Shown here piece after piece: positions 45,455 through 54,553 of a DNA stretch of 64,000 bases (position 1 is the first letter of the stretch; each line of letters opens with the position of its first letter). Source of the DNA: an uncultured Ruminiclostridium sp. GTDB taxonomy: Bacteria; Bacillota; Clostridia; Oscillospirales; Ruminococcaceae. Where the stretch lies: the NCBI GenBank assembly GCA_944388385.1, contig CALXIO010000006.1, positions 1 to 64,000 on the forward strand, read 5' to 3'. Under the pieces are notes generated by a model that saw only the letters and a program-made list of their open reading frames with translations, was not told where the DNA came from and did not search any database. Both the position numbers and the translations under genes were made by a program.

Positions 45455-48013
45455 TTGGAGCTTAATACAAATGACAAAAAATTCTTTAATGTGACAATTT
45501 CTTTCGCTAAGGGATTTCCCCTTACAATAAACAAAGGACAGGATAACGAGGAAGTATACCCCTCCCTTACTGAGCTTATACATACAGACGACATACCCCC
45601 TTTAAGTCAGCTTTTTGCAGATGTATCCATGGAAAAAAAGGACACGGTGGAGGCCCATTGTCGCTTTAAGGTAAAGGAGGATTACCATTGGTTTTTCATT
45701 TCGGTAAATCCCTTCTATGAACAAGGGGTACCCGTAGGGCTTCAGGGTATTATGTGCGATGTGTCAAATTATCTTGATTCAAGCACGGATGATCTTGTTT
45801 ACAAGGAATTCAGATACCGAAGAAATATGTGTATAAGGGAGCTTAGCGGAGAGAGTATAAGGCTTGAGGAGGTACTGGATAAAAAGTACCTTAAGGGTAT
45901 ACAAAAGCCCTTTGCAAAGCAGCATATATATTCTGCCATTACCGACAGTCAGGGTAAACTTATCTGCACCCCCGACGGACAAAATCACGGCCTTAAGGAA
46001 AACGACTTTAAATTTATAAAAAAGCAAAGCATAAGGATAAATCACCTTGTCAGCGGCTACTGGACCCTTTGTGCAAAAACAGAGGAATTGCTTAATGAAA
46101 ATCTTCCCTTGTTTGAAACTCTGGTTCAGACTGTATCAAGAATGGCAAATGCCATAGTGGTGGTTTTAAGGGAAATGGACAACGCCCAGAATGCCAATAA
46201 GATGCTTAGTAAGAATGTGGAGGAGCAGATTCTTCTTAACAATATCTATGATATTATAATGAAGACACCCAGTTCCCAAAAGGCACTTGATTCTATTTTA
46301 TCCCTTGTGGGGGGATATTTCGGTCTTGACAGAATATCCGTAATAGATGTTCATACCGGGGATAATGACTTTTTCTGGTCTGCAGACAGAAAATATGACA
46401 CCCTTGTGACCTTGGAGGGGGCAAAAAGACTTTCTCCGGCGGGTTTTCCCCATATAATAGATGACCTTGCGGAAAATTCCGCCAGCTTTTCGGATGAAAG
46501 CGGAAACGACCTTGAAAAGCTTGGGGTGGGGGCTTATGCCATATTCAGGCTTTTTGATTCCGGCAGCAGCGGAGGCTGTATAGCCTATGAGGTAATGGAG
46601 AAAAAGCGCAGCTGGACGCAAAGGGAAAGAAAACAGCTCAGAAACATTTCCCAGATAATTTCCTCTGTTATTATGCGTAAAAATACCCAGGATAAGCTGG
46701 ACGAATCCAACGAAAAAATGCAGGAGCTGGCATTTTATGATTCCATATTCAAAGTGCCTAACCGCACAAGGCTTAATAAGGATCTTACCGCCATACTCGA
46801 AAACGGGGGAGAGGGCTCTCTAATAGCCTTCAAGATAGCCAATACAAGGGCATTGTCAGCGGTAAACGGCCATTCCTATGCGGATATGCTGGTAAGAAGC
46901 ATAGCGAGATATTTAACCTCCCTTCCCGTAAAGGACTTAGGGGTATATTACTTCACAAACTCCATATTTATGCTTAATTTACCGGGCTGTGTGGGTAGTG
47001 AACCTAAAAAACTGGCTGAAATGCTGGTAACAAGATTTTTAAAGCCCTGGATATTTGACGGCAGGGAATATTCCATAAACTGCTGTCTTGGTATAGCATA
47101 CTATCCCCTTAACGGCAAGACCTCAGAACAGCTATGCAAGGCGGCAAGTGTGGCCATGTACAGAGCAAGGGATTTTCGTAAGAACAGCTATACCTTCTTT
47201 TCGGGGGCACTTGAAAAAAGCCCCGGCTATGCAAGTGAGCTGGAGGCAAGGTTCAACGAGATAATAGGGGATGATATGCACGGGCTTACCCTTTCATTTC
47301 AGCCGGTGTATGAGCTTAAAACCGGTAAGGTAAGCTATGTAAGGGCATTTCCCAGAATGAAGGATGAGAAATTCGGGGATATACCGGATTCCACCCTTAA
47401 TGCCCTTGCGGAAACCACCGGGGCTTATGATAAGATGGACCTTTTTGTCCTGGAGGGAGCTTGCAGATTTTGTGCAGAGGGCAGAAAAAATATTGACCCC
47501 TCCATGAGAGTGTCGGTAAGAATAGACAGCGCCACATTACAGTCAGGGGCGATAATATCCGCAGTCAGGGAAAGGCTTATAAAATATAAGCTTCCTGCCG
47601 ACAGCCTTATAATAGGCATACAGCTAAGGCAGAATTTATCCTATGCGGATAACACCGCCATACTGTCCGAGCTTAACTCCATGGGGGTTATTATAGGGGT
47701 AGACTGCGAGGGGGCGGAGGATGTTTCCTTAAAGGCACTTAGAAGCAATTATATCAACATAATCGCCATACCTAACCGCCTTTTGATAAACGGAAGCGAC
47801 AACTTTAACAAGGAGCTTACCGAGGCCATAGTTTCCCTTGCCCATTGTCGTAAAATGACCGTCACCGCAAACAATGTGGAGGACGAGGCACAGCTTGAAA
47901 TTGCAAGGCTTTGCGGTGTGGACTGTGTAAACGGAAGTGACTGTCTTTTAAGCACAGAGGAGATAAGCACCGGGGGACTGCTTGCGGGTCTTCAGTCAGC
48001 TAATGTAAAGTAA
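45455..48013 (+). CDS. Degenerate PAS-GAF-GGDEF-EAL-type signalling protein
   Basis: An 852-aa protein, no membrane segment seen. The start is TTG at 45455 with AGGAGG eight bases upstream. Order: PAS-like region (about 1-115), a linker, GAF-like region (about 275-410), GGDEF-fold domain (about 425-590) and EAL-fold domain (about 605-845). The key sites are lost. The GGDEF loop position reads FTNSIF, the EAL motif reads RAF, the usual DDFG is VDCEG, and the AEGVE motif is TANNVE. It therefore probably neither makes nor hydrolyses c-di-GMP and may be a binding or scaffold protein (inference). Upstream promoter, downstream terminator. Confidence 0.8.
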   Translation: MELNTNDKKFFNVTISFAKGFPLTINKGQDNEEVYPSLTELIHTDDIPPLSQLFADVSMEKKDTVEAHCRFKVKEDYHWFFISVNPFYEQGVPVGLQGIMCDVSNYLDSSTDDLVYKEFRYRRNMCIRELSGESIRLEEVLDKKYLKGIQKPFAKQHIYSAITDSQGKLICTPDGQNHGLKENDFKFIKKQSIRINHLVSGYWTLCAKTEELLNENLPLFETLVQTVSRMANAIVVVLREMDNAQNANKMLSKNVEEQILLNNIYDIIMKTPSSQKALDSILSLVGGYFGLDRISVIDVHTGDNDFFWSADRKYDTLVTLEGAKRLSPAGFPHIIDDLAENSASFSDESGNDLEKLGVGAYAIFRLFDSGSSGGCIAYEVMEKKRSWTQRERKQLRNISQIISSVIMRKNTQDKLDESNEKMQELAFYDSIFKVPNRTRLNKDLTAILENGGEGSLIAFKIANTRALSAVNGHSYADMLVRSIARYLTSLPVKDLGVYYFTNSIFMLNLPGCVGSEPKKLAEMLVTRFLKPWIFDGREYSINCCLGIAYYPLNGKTSEQLCKAASVAMYRARDFRKNSYTFFSGALEKSPGYASELEARFNEIIGDDMHGLTLSFQPVYELKTGKVSYVRAFPRMKDEKFGDIPDSTLNALAETTGAYDKMDLFVLEGACRFCAEGRKNIDPSMRVSVRIDSATLQSGAIISAVRERLIKYKLPADSLIIGIQLRQNLSYADNTAILSELNSMGVIIGVDCEGAEDVSLKALRSNYINIIAIPNRLLINGSDNFNKELTEAIVSLAHCRKMTVTANNVEDEAQLEIARLCGVDCVNGSDCLLSTEEISTGGLLAGLQSANVK

Positions 48014-48034
48014 TACTGTATACATTGTAAAAAT

Positions 48035-48067
48035 GCCGAAGATTTTTCAGTAAATCTTCGGCTTTTT
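48035..48067 (+). terminator. terminator after degenerate GGDEF-EAL gene
   Basis: Stem GCCGAAGATTT/AAATCTTCGGC with six-base loop and T5. Confidence 0.9.
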
Positions 48068-48117
48068 GTATCTTATTTGAAAAAAGCAAAGTAATTTAAG
48101 TTTTGTTGTCGTAGGTA

Positions 48118-48146
48118 TTGAAAAAGAGGGTGAATAGGGGTATAAT
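48118..48146 (+). promoter_or_regulatory. rodA-galK promoter
   Basis: TTGAAA, 17-bp spacer, TATAAT, 67 bases before rodA. Confidence 0.8.
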
Positions 48147-48212
48147 AAAATAAGTATATATAAGAGAAAAAACGGAAATTTATGTGGAAATATTACTTTA
48201 TCGAGTGACAAT

Positions 48213-49367
48213 ATGAAATTTATCCTTACCAATATCAGAAAATACTTCGGCAGACTTGATAAGCTGTTGCTTCTTTTGTGTATGGGTATATGCGCCTTCA
48301 GCGTGTTTTTGCTTTATACACTTAATGAAAATGACATAAGCGCCTTTGTAAGCGACTCCCAGTATAAGACCCAGCTTGTGGCGTCCATAGGGGGAATAAT
48401 AGCGGCTCTTATCATCGCCGGAATAAACTATCAGTTTGTGGCAAAGCTGTGGTATATATATGCCCCCTTGTCCCTTATCTTGACCCTTTTGCTTTTTACT
48501 CCCCTTGGGGTACAGCGTGAGGGTGCGGATGATATAGGGTGGCTTAATTTAGGCTTTATTCAGTTTCAGCCCTCTGAAATATTAAAGCTGGCCTTTATTT
48601 TGTCCCTTGCTTATCACCTGTCTAAGGTGGAGGACAGAATGAATGAGCCCATTCATTTTATACTGCTGTGTATACACGGGGCAGTTCCCACCCTTATTAT
48701 AAGGAAAACGGGAGATGACGGCTCTGCCATGGTATTTATTTTTATATTCTTCTGTATGATGTTTGCGGCAGGTCTTTCCTGGAAGTATCTTGTGCTTATT
48801 GCTGTTGCAATTCCTCCGGCGGTGTATGTGCTGTGGAATTATATTATGCAGCCCCACCAGAGAAAGCGTTTTCAGATACTGTGGGATACCGCCCTGCAGG
48901 AGGAGGAAGCCCTGGGTATATATATGCAGCCCCGACTTGGTAAAATCGCCCTTGGCTCAGGGGGACTTACAGGTCAGGGACTTTTCGGGGGAAATTACAC
49001 CTACGTTCCCGAAATACACAATGACTATATATTCGCCTATATAGGAATGACTATGGGATTTTTGGGCTGTGTGCTGGTGGTGTTTTTACTGGCAGGACTA
49101 TCCCTTAAAATACTGTCAAATGCAAGCTCTGCAAGGGACACCCTTGGCAGGCTTATATGTATAGGAGTGTTTGCACTTATTGTGTTTCACTCTACGGTAA
49201 ATATCGGTATGGTTATAGGCGTAGCGCCGGTTATAGGTATACCGTTACCGTTTTTCAGCGCAGGCGGTACTTCGGTGCTGTGTCTGTTTATAGCAATAGG
49301 AATGGTGCTTAGTGTATCCTTCCACAACATGAAAAGGTATCACCTTTTCTATTCGGAAAATGACTGA
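48213..49367 (+). CDS. rodA: RodA/FtsW-family SEDS peptidoglycan polymerase
   Basis: A 384-aa SEDS glycosyltransferase that polymerises peptidoglycan strands in the membrane with a class B PBP partner. About ten hydrophobic helices are visible. Family signatures are GLFGGNYTYVPEIHNDYIF, IGMTMGFLGC and the C-terminal GIPLPFFSAGGTS. It fits RodA better than FtsW in length and the VPEIHNDYIFA motif, but SpoVE/FtsW roles are not excluded. Galactokinase follows after 20 bases, likely on the same transcript. No weak-SD problem: a GTGACAAT region precedes the ATG. Confidence 0.88.
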   Translation: MKFILTNIRKYFGRLDKLLLLLCMGICAFSVFLLYTLNENDISAFVSDSQYKTQLVASIGGIIAALIIAGINYQFVAKLWYIYAPLSLILTLLLFTPLGVQREGADDIGWLNLGFIQFQPSEILKLAFILSLAYHLSKVEDRMNEPIHFILLCIHGAVPTLIIRKTGDDGSAMVFIFIFFCMMFAAGLSWKYLVLIAVAIPPAVYVLWNYIMQPHQRKRFQILWDTALQEEEALGIYMQPRLGKIALGSGGLTGQGLFGGNYTYVPEIHNDYIFAYIGMTMGFLGCVLVVFLLAGLSLKILSNASSARDTLGRLICIGVFALIVFHSTVNIGMVIGVAPVIGIPLPFFSAGGTSVLCLFIAIGMVLSVSFHNMKRYHLFYSEND

Positions 49368-49387
49368 TTAAAAGAAAGGAAAGAATT

Positions 49388-50659
49388 ATGGCAAAGCAGG
49401 TAATTCGCAAGCTGAGTGAGATTTATACTGAAGGGTCACTTTCATCACAGAGGGAAAGATACGATAAGGCAATAAAGGAATTCTGTGAATTCTTCGGCAC
49501 AGATGATACGGGTATCAGAGTATTCTCCGCCCCCGGCAGAACAGAGGTAGGAGGAAACCACACCGACCACAACCACGGCAAGGTTTTAGCCGCAGGTGTA
49601 AACCTTGATGTTATTGCCATTGTAAAGCCCACAGAGGATAACACGGTTATCGTAAAGAGTGAGGGCTTCCCGGTGGATAAGATAGATATTACCATACTTG
49701 AGCCTCAGCAGGAGGAAAAAAATTCCTCTGCCGCCCTTATAAGAGGTGTATGTAAGGGCTTTAAGAATGAGGGTCTTAAAATAGGCGGCTTTATTGCCTA
49801 TACCACCTCCAATGTGCTTAAAGGCTCAGGACTTTCCAGCTCTGCCGCCTTTGAGGTGCTTATAGGAAATATCCTTTCCGGACTTTATAACGACAGGGGA
49901 GTAAATCCCATAAAGATTGCCCAGATAGCCCAGTATGCGGAAAATGTATTTTTCGGTAAGCCAAGCGGCCTTATGGATCAGATGGCAAGCTCGGTAGGCG
50001 GCTTTGTGGCAATAGATTTCAAGAATACAGAAGCCCCCATAGTTGAAAATATCAAGGTGGATTTCGGCTCATTTAATCATGCCCTTTGCATTATTGATAC
50101 AAAGGCCGACCATGCGGATCTGACAGATGAATATGCGGCTATTCCCAATGAAATGAAGGCAATAGCCCAGTATTTCTCCACAAGCTACTTAAGGGAAATT
50201 GCAAGAGCAGATGTTATACTTAATGTGAATATATTAAGAGAAAAGTACGGAGACCGTGCGGTGCTTCGTGCCCTTCACTTCTTTGAGGAAAATGAAAGGG
50301 TGGATAAGCTGGTTCATTCCTTAAAGCACGGCAATTTCGAGGACTTTTTAAGCAGTATAAACGAAAGCGGTAATTCAAGCTACAAGTACCTTCAGAATAT
50401 CTATGCGGTATCAGACTATACCCACCAGGCTGTGGGTGTTGCCCTTAATATAGCTGAACACGCCCTTGCAAGAAAGGGTGCTTGCCGTGTACATGGCGGC
50501 GGCTTTGCAGGTACTATCCAGGCATTTGTTCCCAACGATATGTTAAGACAGTTCAAAATGGATATGGAAAAGGTATTCGGTGCTGAGAGCTGTCATGTGC
50601 TTAATATCCGTCCCTACGGCGGTGTTGAGGTGGACATAACAAAAGAGGAGGAGGAATAA
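49388..50659 (+). CDS. galK: Galactokinase (GHMP family)
   Basis: A 423-aa kinase phosphorylating galactose to galactose 1-phosphate in the Leloir pathway. The sugar motif is GRTEVGGNHTDHNHGK (canonical GRVNLIGEHTDY is changed but alignable). The ATP loop is KGSGLSSSAAFEVLIG and the C-terminal motif is RVHGGGFAGTIQAF. Galactose specificity is inferred from the N-terminal signature. Other Leloir genes (galT, galE) are not nearby. RBS GAAAGGAAAG. It runs directly behind rodA, an odd functional pairing. Confidence 0.85.
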   Translation: MAKQVIRKLSEIYTEGSLSSQRERYDKAIKEFCEFFGTDDTGIRVFSAPGRTEVGGNHTDHNHGKVLAAGVNLDVIAIVKPTEDNTVIVKSEGFPVDKIDITILEPQQEEKNSSAALIRGVCKGFKNEGLKIGGFIAYTTSNVLKGSGLSSSAAFEVLIGNILSGLYNDRGVNPIKIAQIAQYAENVFFGKPSGLMDQMASSVGGFVAIDFKNTEAPIVENIKVDFGSFNHALCIIDTKADHADLTDEYAAIPNEMKAIAQYFSTSYLREIARADVILNVNILREKYGDRAVLRALHFFEENERVDKLVHSLKHGNFEDFLSSINESGNSSYKYLQNIYAVSDYTHQAVGVALNIAEHALARKGACRVHGGGFAGTIQAFVPNDMLRQFKMDMEKVFGAESCHVLNIRPYGGVEVDITKEEEE

Positions 50660-50683
50660 AAAAAGCAAGCCCTGAGGCCTGCC
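50658..50683 (-). terminator. hflX terminator
   Basis: Reading leftward: stem GCAGGCC/GGCTTGC (one G-T pair) with loop TCAG, then T7. It overlaps the galK stop. The galK direction lacks a T-run. Confidence 0.75.
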
Positions 50684-50688
50684 TTTGA

Positions 50689-51936
50689 TTATTCTGTTTT
50701 ATAGGGCTCATATTTGTGAAGCTCTGCTTTATCGATAATGGCGGTAATTTTTACCCCGGTATCGGTATATTCCTCACTTAATACCTTGCCGTTATTATGA
50801 AGTGCGGCGGCAAGATTTGTTTTATCATAGGGGATAAGCATTGTAAGGGTGATGGTCTTATCCGGAAGATTTTCGCTGATCAAATAAAGCAGTCTTTCAA
50901 AGCCTGTGCCGTTCTTAGCGGAAATTTTTACGGTGGTATCATCCTCCGGAATGTTTTCCTCTAACTTATCGCACTTGTTAAGTACGTTTATTACAGGTAT
51001 CTCACCGCAGCCAAGCTCACATAAAAGCTGTCTTGCGGTGTCTGATTTTTCCTTTGCTTCAGGATCGGAAATATCACATACATGAAGTATTATATCAGCA
51101 TTTGCCGCTTCTTCAAGGGTGGACTTAAATGCCTCCACCAGATGGTGGGGAAGTCGTCTTATAAGCCCTACCGTATCCACAAGGATAATACTTCTGCCGT
51201 CAGGTAATTCTATTGCCCTTGAGGTAAGGTCAAGGGTGGCAAACAGCTTGTCCTGAGCTAAAACTCCCGCCCCTGTAAGGGAATTAAGAAGGGTGGACTT
51301 TCCTGCATTTGTGTAGCCCACAATAGCGGCAACAAGGGTATTGTCCTTTTTTCTTCTGCGTCGGGATTCGCCTCTGCGCTTTTCCAAGGCGGCAAGCTCC
51401 TCCCTTAGCTTTTCTATGCGGTGGTTTATATGGCGCCTGTCGGTTTCAAGCTGGGTTTCACCGGGACCCCTTGTACCAATACCGCCTCCGAGCCTTGACA
51501 TGGATTCACCTATTCCCCGAAGTCTGGGCAAACGGTATCGTAGCTGAGCCAGTTCAACCTGAAGCTTACCCTCGTTTGTTACCGCCCCTGTGGCAAATAT
51601 ATCAAGTATAAGCATGGTGTGGTCAATTACCCTTACCCCGGTGATTTTTTCTATATTTCGTATCTGACTGGAGGTAAGCTCCATATCAAAGACGATAAGC
51701 TGTGCGTCAAGGGTTTTTACGCTTTCCGCCAGCTCCTCCAGCTTACCCTCCCCGAGAATAGTGGCACTTTCTATGGCAGGACGCTTCTGTATAATTTTAC
51801 ATACGGTAACAGCTCCTGCTGTTTTAGCCAATTCCTCCAGCTCATCCATTGAGGAGTCGGCATTGTATTCCCCGGTATCCACAGCGGCGAGAATGGTGCG
51901 GATAGGTTCTTCTTCTTTTTGTATCTGTACTGTCAT
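50689..51936 (-). CDS. hflX: Ribosome-associated GTPase HflX
   Basis: A 415-aa OBG-HflX GTPase that splits stalled or stress-arrested ribosomes. The N-terminal nucleotide-binding-like domain and coiled coil (LGGGIGTRGPGETQLETDRR) precede the G domain: G1 VGYTNAGKSTLLNSL, G3 DTVGLIRRLPHHLVEAFKST, G4 NKCD. The start has AACGGAGAAAA upstream. It is convergent with galK. The length is typical of Firmicutes HflX. Confidence 0.94.
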   Translation of the reverse strand: MTVQIQKEEEPIRTILAAVDTGEYNADSSMDELEELAKTAGAVTVCKIIQKRPAIESATILGEGKLEELAESVKTLDAQLIVFDMELTSSQIRNIEKITGVRVIDHTMLILDIFATGAVTNEGKLQVELAQLRYRLPRLRGIGESMSRLGGGIGTRGPGETQLETDRRHINHRIEKLREELAALEKRRGESRRRRKKDNTLVAAIVGYTNAGKSTLLNSLTGAGVLAQDKLFATLDLTSRAIELPDGRSIILVDTVGLIRRLPHHLVEAFKSTLEEAANADIILHVCDISDPEAKEKSDTARQLLCELGCGEIPVINVLNKCDKLEENIPEDDTTVKISAKNGTGFERLLYLISENLPDKTITLTMLIPYDKTNLAAALHNNGKVLSEEYTDTGVKITAIIDKAELHKYEPYKTE

Positions 51937-51995
51937 ATTTTCTCCGTTAAAATAAAGTAATAATGCGGTATATCCGCTGAAAAGGTGGTAAAATT

Positions 51996-53477
51996 ATGAT
52001 TTTCCAAGAGTACGATGTAATTATCGTAGGCTCCGGTGTATCCGGTCTGTATGCGGCTCTCAATCTTGACAGCAATATGAAAATACTTATGCTGTCCAAA
52101 AGGGAGCTTACTCTTTGTAACTCCGCTTTAGCCCAGGGCGGTGTAGCGGCGGTTATTGACGATAAGAACGATAATTACGAGCTTCATATCAAGGATACCC
52201 TTATAGCAGGAGGCTATAAAAACGATATAAATAACCTGCGTATACTTGTGGAGCAGGGTCCTAAGGATGTTAAGAACCTTCTTAATTACGGTGTGGAATT
52301 TGACCGCAAGGAGGACGGCTCAATTCATCTTACCCTGGAGGGAGGACATTGTCGCCACAGAATAGCCCACCACAAGGACAGCACCGGCTATGAGATAGTT
52401 ACCTCACTTATTGAGAATGTGAAAAAGCTCCCAAATGTGACAATACTTGAAAACTCACAGCTTTTAGGCCTTGAAAAATCAGGGGAGTATTTCCTTACGG
52501 ATGTACTTCATAATGATAACCACAGCTATTATACCACAAAAGCGGTGGTACTTGCAACAGGGGGAATAGGCAGAGTTTATGATTTCACCACAAATTCAGC
52601 CATAGCCACCGGTGACGGCATACAGTTTGCCTATAACTTAGGGGCAGAAATAAAGCATTTAAGCTATGTGCAGTTTCATCCCACAGCCTTTGCGGACAAG
52701 AAAAACAGAGAGTGCTTTTTGGTGTCCGAGGCGGTAAGAGGTGAGGGAGCATATCTGCTTAACTGCCACAAACAGCGTTTTATGGATAAATACGAGCCGG
52801 AGAGAAAGGAACTTGCTCCCCGTGATGTGGTTTCAAAGTGCATATTACAGGAGCAGAAGGCCACCGGCAGCGATGAATTTTTCCTTGATATATCCTATAA
52901 GGATCCGGAGTTTATTAAAAACCGTTTCCCCATGATATATAAAAAGGTGCTGGAAAAGGGCTACGACATGACAAAGGAGCCTATTCCAATATACCCCTGT
53001 CAGCATTACCTTATGGGCGGTATCGGTGTAAACGGCAACGGCGCTACTACCGTAAAGGGACTTTATGCCGCAGGTGAATGCGCCCATACCGGTGTACACG
53101 GAATTAACCGTCTTGCAAGTAACTCCCTTTTGGAGGCTTTGGTATTCTCCCGTCTTATAGCGGAGGATATAAATAAAAACTACCCCCACAAAGAGCTTTC
53201 CGAAAAGGAATTTGACTATCCCACCCCGGAGGGTGAGCCGCTGCCCCAGGGCATTCGCACCGAGATAAGACACATAATGCAGCGTTCTTATTTTGTAGTA
53301 CCGGATTACAAGGAAGCGGCAAAGGACATAGAAAGGGTAAAGCAGTTAAAGGATCAGCTTTACAATACAAAATATGCAATTACCCCGGATTATATAGAGG
53401 CAAAATCCCTTACTACGGTAGCGTATATCATTTTAAGCGAGGTAGTGGCTGAGGGTAAGGAAAAGGGCGAAATTTAA
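51996..53477 (+). CDS. nadB: L-aspartate oxidase
   Basis: A 493-aa flavoenzyme converting aspartate to iminoaspartate, first step of de novo NAD synthesis. FAD site DVIIVGSGVSGLYAALNL at 7-24; substrate region SALAQGGVAAV; active-site GGHCRHRIAHHKD; C-terminal NRLASNSLLEALVFSR. The usual electron acceptor in anaerobes is fumarate. It begins a run with nadC and two small genes. No nadA is present, so the quinolinate synthase must lie elsewhere if this path is functional. A weak GAAAAGGTGG precedes the ATG. Confidence 0.94.
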   Translation: MIFQEYDVIIVGSGVSGLYAALNLDSNMKILMLSKRELTLCNSALAQGGVAAVIDDKNDNYELHIKDTLIAGGYKNDINNLRILVEQGPKDVKNLLNYGVEFDRKEDGSIHLTLEGGHCRHRIAHHKDSTGYEIVTSLIENVKKLPNVTILENSQLLGLEKSGEYFLTDVLHNDNHSYYTTKAVVLATGGIGRVYDFTTNSAIATGDGIQFAYNLGAEIKHLSYVQFHPTAFADKKNRECFLVSEAVRGEGAYLLNCHKQRFMDKYEPERKELAPRDVVSKCILQEQKATGSDEFFLDISYKDPEFIKNRFPMIYKKVLEKGYDMTKEPIPIYPCQHYLMGGIGVNGNGATTVKGLYAAGECAHTGVHGINRLASNSLLEALVFSRLIAEDINKNYPHKELSEKEFDYPTPEGEPLPQGIRTEIRHIMQRSYFVVPDYKEAAKDIERVKQLKDQLYNTKYAITPDYIEAKSLTTVAYIILSEVVAEGKEKGEI

Positions 53478-53486
53478 GGAGGACTT

Positions 53487-54326
53487 ATGAAGTTAAATCA
53501 GTTTTATATAGATGATATTATCAAAAGAGCAATAACCGAGGATATAAACTACATAGACAGCACCACAGATCTGCTTATTGAGGATACAGATGTATCAAGA
53601 GCCTATTTTATGGCTAAGGCTGACGGTGTGGTATGCGGTATAGAGATTGCCGCCAGGGTATTTTATCTTATAGACAATACTATAGATATTACCCTTTTAT
53701 GTAAGGACGGTGACAGGGTACAAAAGGGTGACGTGCTCGCCCGTTTTGAGGGTTCTACTGCATCCATGCTTAAAGCAGAGCGTACCTCCCTTAACCTTAT
53801 ACAGCATTTAAGCGGTATTGCCACCTACACAGCAAGGTGTGTAGAGGCTGTTGCCGGAACTAAGGCATCAATAGCGGACACAAGAAAGACACTCCCCGGC
53901 CTTCGTGCATTACAGAAGTATGCGGTAACCTGCGGCGGCGGAAGAAATCACCGCTATAACCTTACCGATGCGGCTATGTTAAAGGACAATCACATAGATG
54001 CCTACGGCTCTATTACAGCGGCGGTAAATGCCCTTCGTAAAAAGGCAGGCCATATGCTTCAGATAGAGGTGGAAACAAGAAACTTCGATGAGCTTAATGA
54101 AGCCCTTGCGGTGGGTGCTGATGTTATTATGCTTGATAATATGAGCTGTGAGGATATGAAGAAGGCAGTAGAGATAACCGCAGGCAGAGCAAAGTTAGAG
54201 GCCAGCGGAAATGTTACCCTTGACAATATCGGAGAGGTGGCAAAAACCGGTGTGGATATTATAAGCCTCGGTGCCCTTACCCACAGCGTTACCGCCTTTG
54301 ATATATCCATGAAGTGGGAAAAATAA
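53487..54326 (+). CDS. nadC: Nicotinate-nucleotide pyrophosphorylase (carboxylating)
   Basis: A 279-aa quinolinate phosphoribosyltransferase: quinolinate plus PRPP gives nicotinate mononucleotide, CO2 and pyrophosphate. Catalytic core ADTRKTLPGLRALQKYA and GGGRNHRYNLTDAAMLKDNH; later VEVETRN-type and LDNM strands and the C-terminal GALTHS. AAGGAGGACTT precedes the ATG, nine bases after the nadB stop. It is the clear partner of nadB. Confidence 0.95.
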   Translation: MKLNQFYIDDIIKRAITEDINYIDSTTDLLIEDTDVSRAYFMAKADGVVCGIEIAARVFYLIDNTIDITLLCKDGDRVQKGDVLARFEGSTASMLKAERTSLNLIQHLSGIATYTARCVEAVAGTKASIADTRKTLPGLRALQKYAVTCGGGRNHRYNLTDAAMLKDNHIDAYGSITAAVNALRKKAGHMLQIEVETRNFDELNEALAVGADVIMLDNMSCEDMKKAVEITAGRAKLEASGNVTLDNIGEVAKTGVDIISLGALTHSVTAFDISMKWEK

Positions 54327-54373
54327 AAGGAAGGATACGTCGGAATTATCCGGCGTATTTTTTAGAGGATAAT

Positions 54374-54544
54374 ATGACAAATTGTGATACCTGCGTAAAT
54401 TATGTTTACGATGAATATGACGACTGCTATACCTGTCTTGTAAATCTGGACGAGGACGAAATGTACAGGTTTATGAAGGGGGATAATAAAAATTGCCCCT
54501 ACTACCGCAGTGATGATGAATATGAGCTTGCAAGAAAGCAGTAA
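54374..54544 (+). CDS. Small four-Cys protein (DUF6472-like)
   Basis: A 56-aa protein. It starts MTNCDTCVNYVYDE and has four cysteines in a CxxC, C, CPYY arrangement plus many acidic residues (NLDEDEMYRF), suggesting a metal-binding mini-protein. The start follows AGAGGATAAT. An in-frame ATG at 54314 overlaps nadC and is rejected. It lies between nadC and the PPase-like/Nudix gene, 9 bases from the latter, so all are probably co-transcribed. No known function. The DUF name is from memory. Confidence 0.75.
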   Translation: MTNCDTCVNYVYDEYDDCYTCLVNLDEDEMYRFMKGDNKNCPYYRSDDEYELARKQ

Positions 54545-54553
54545 GGAGGAACT

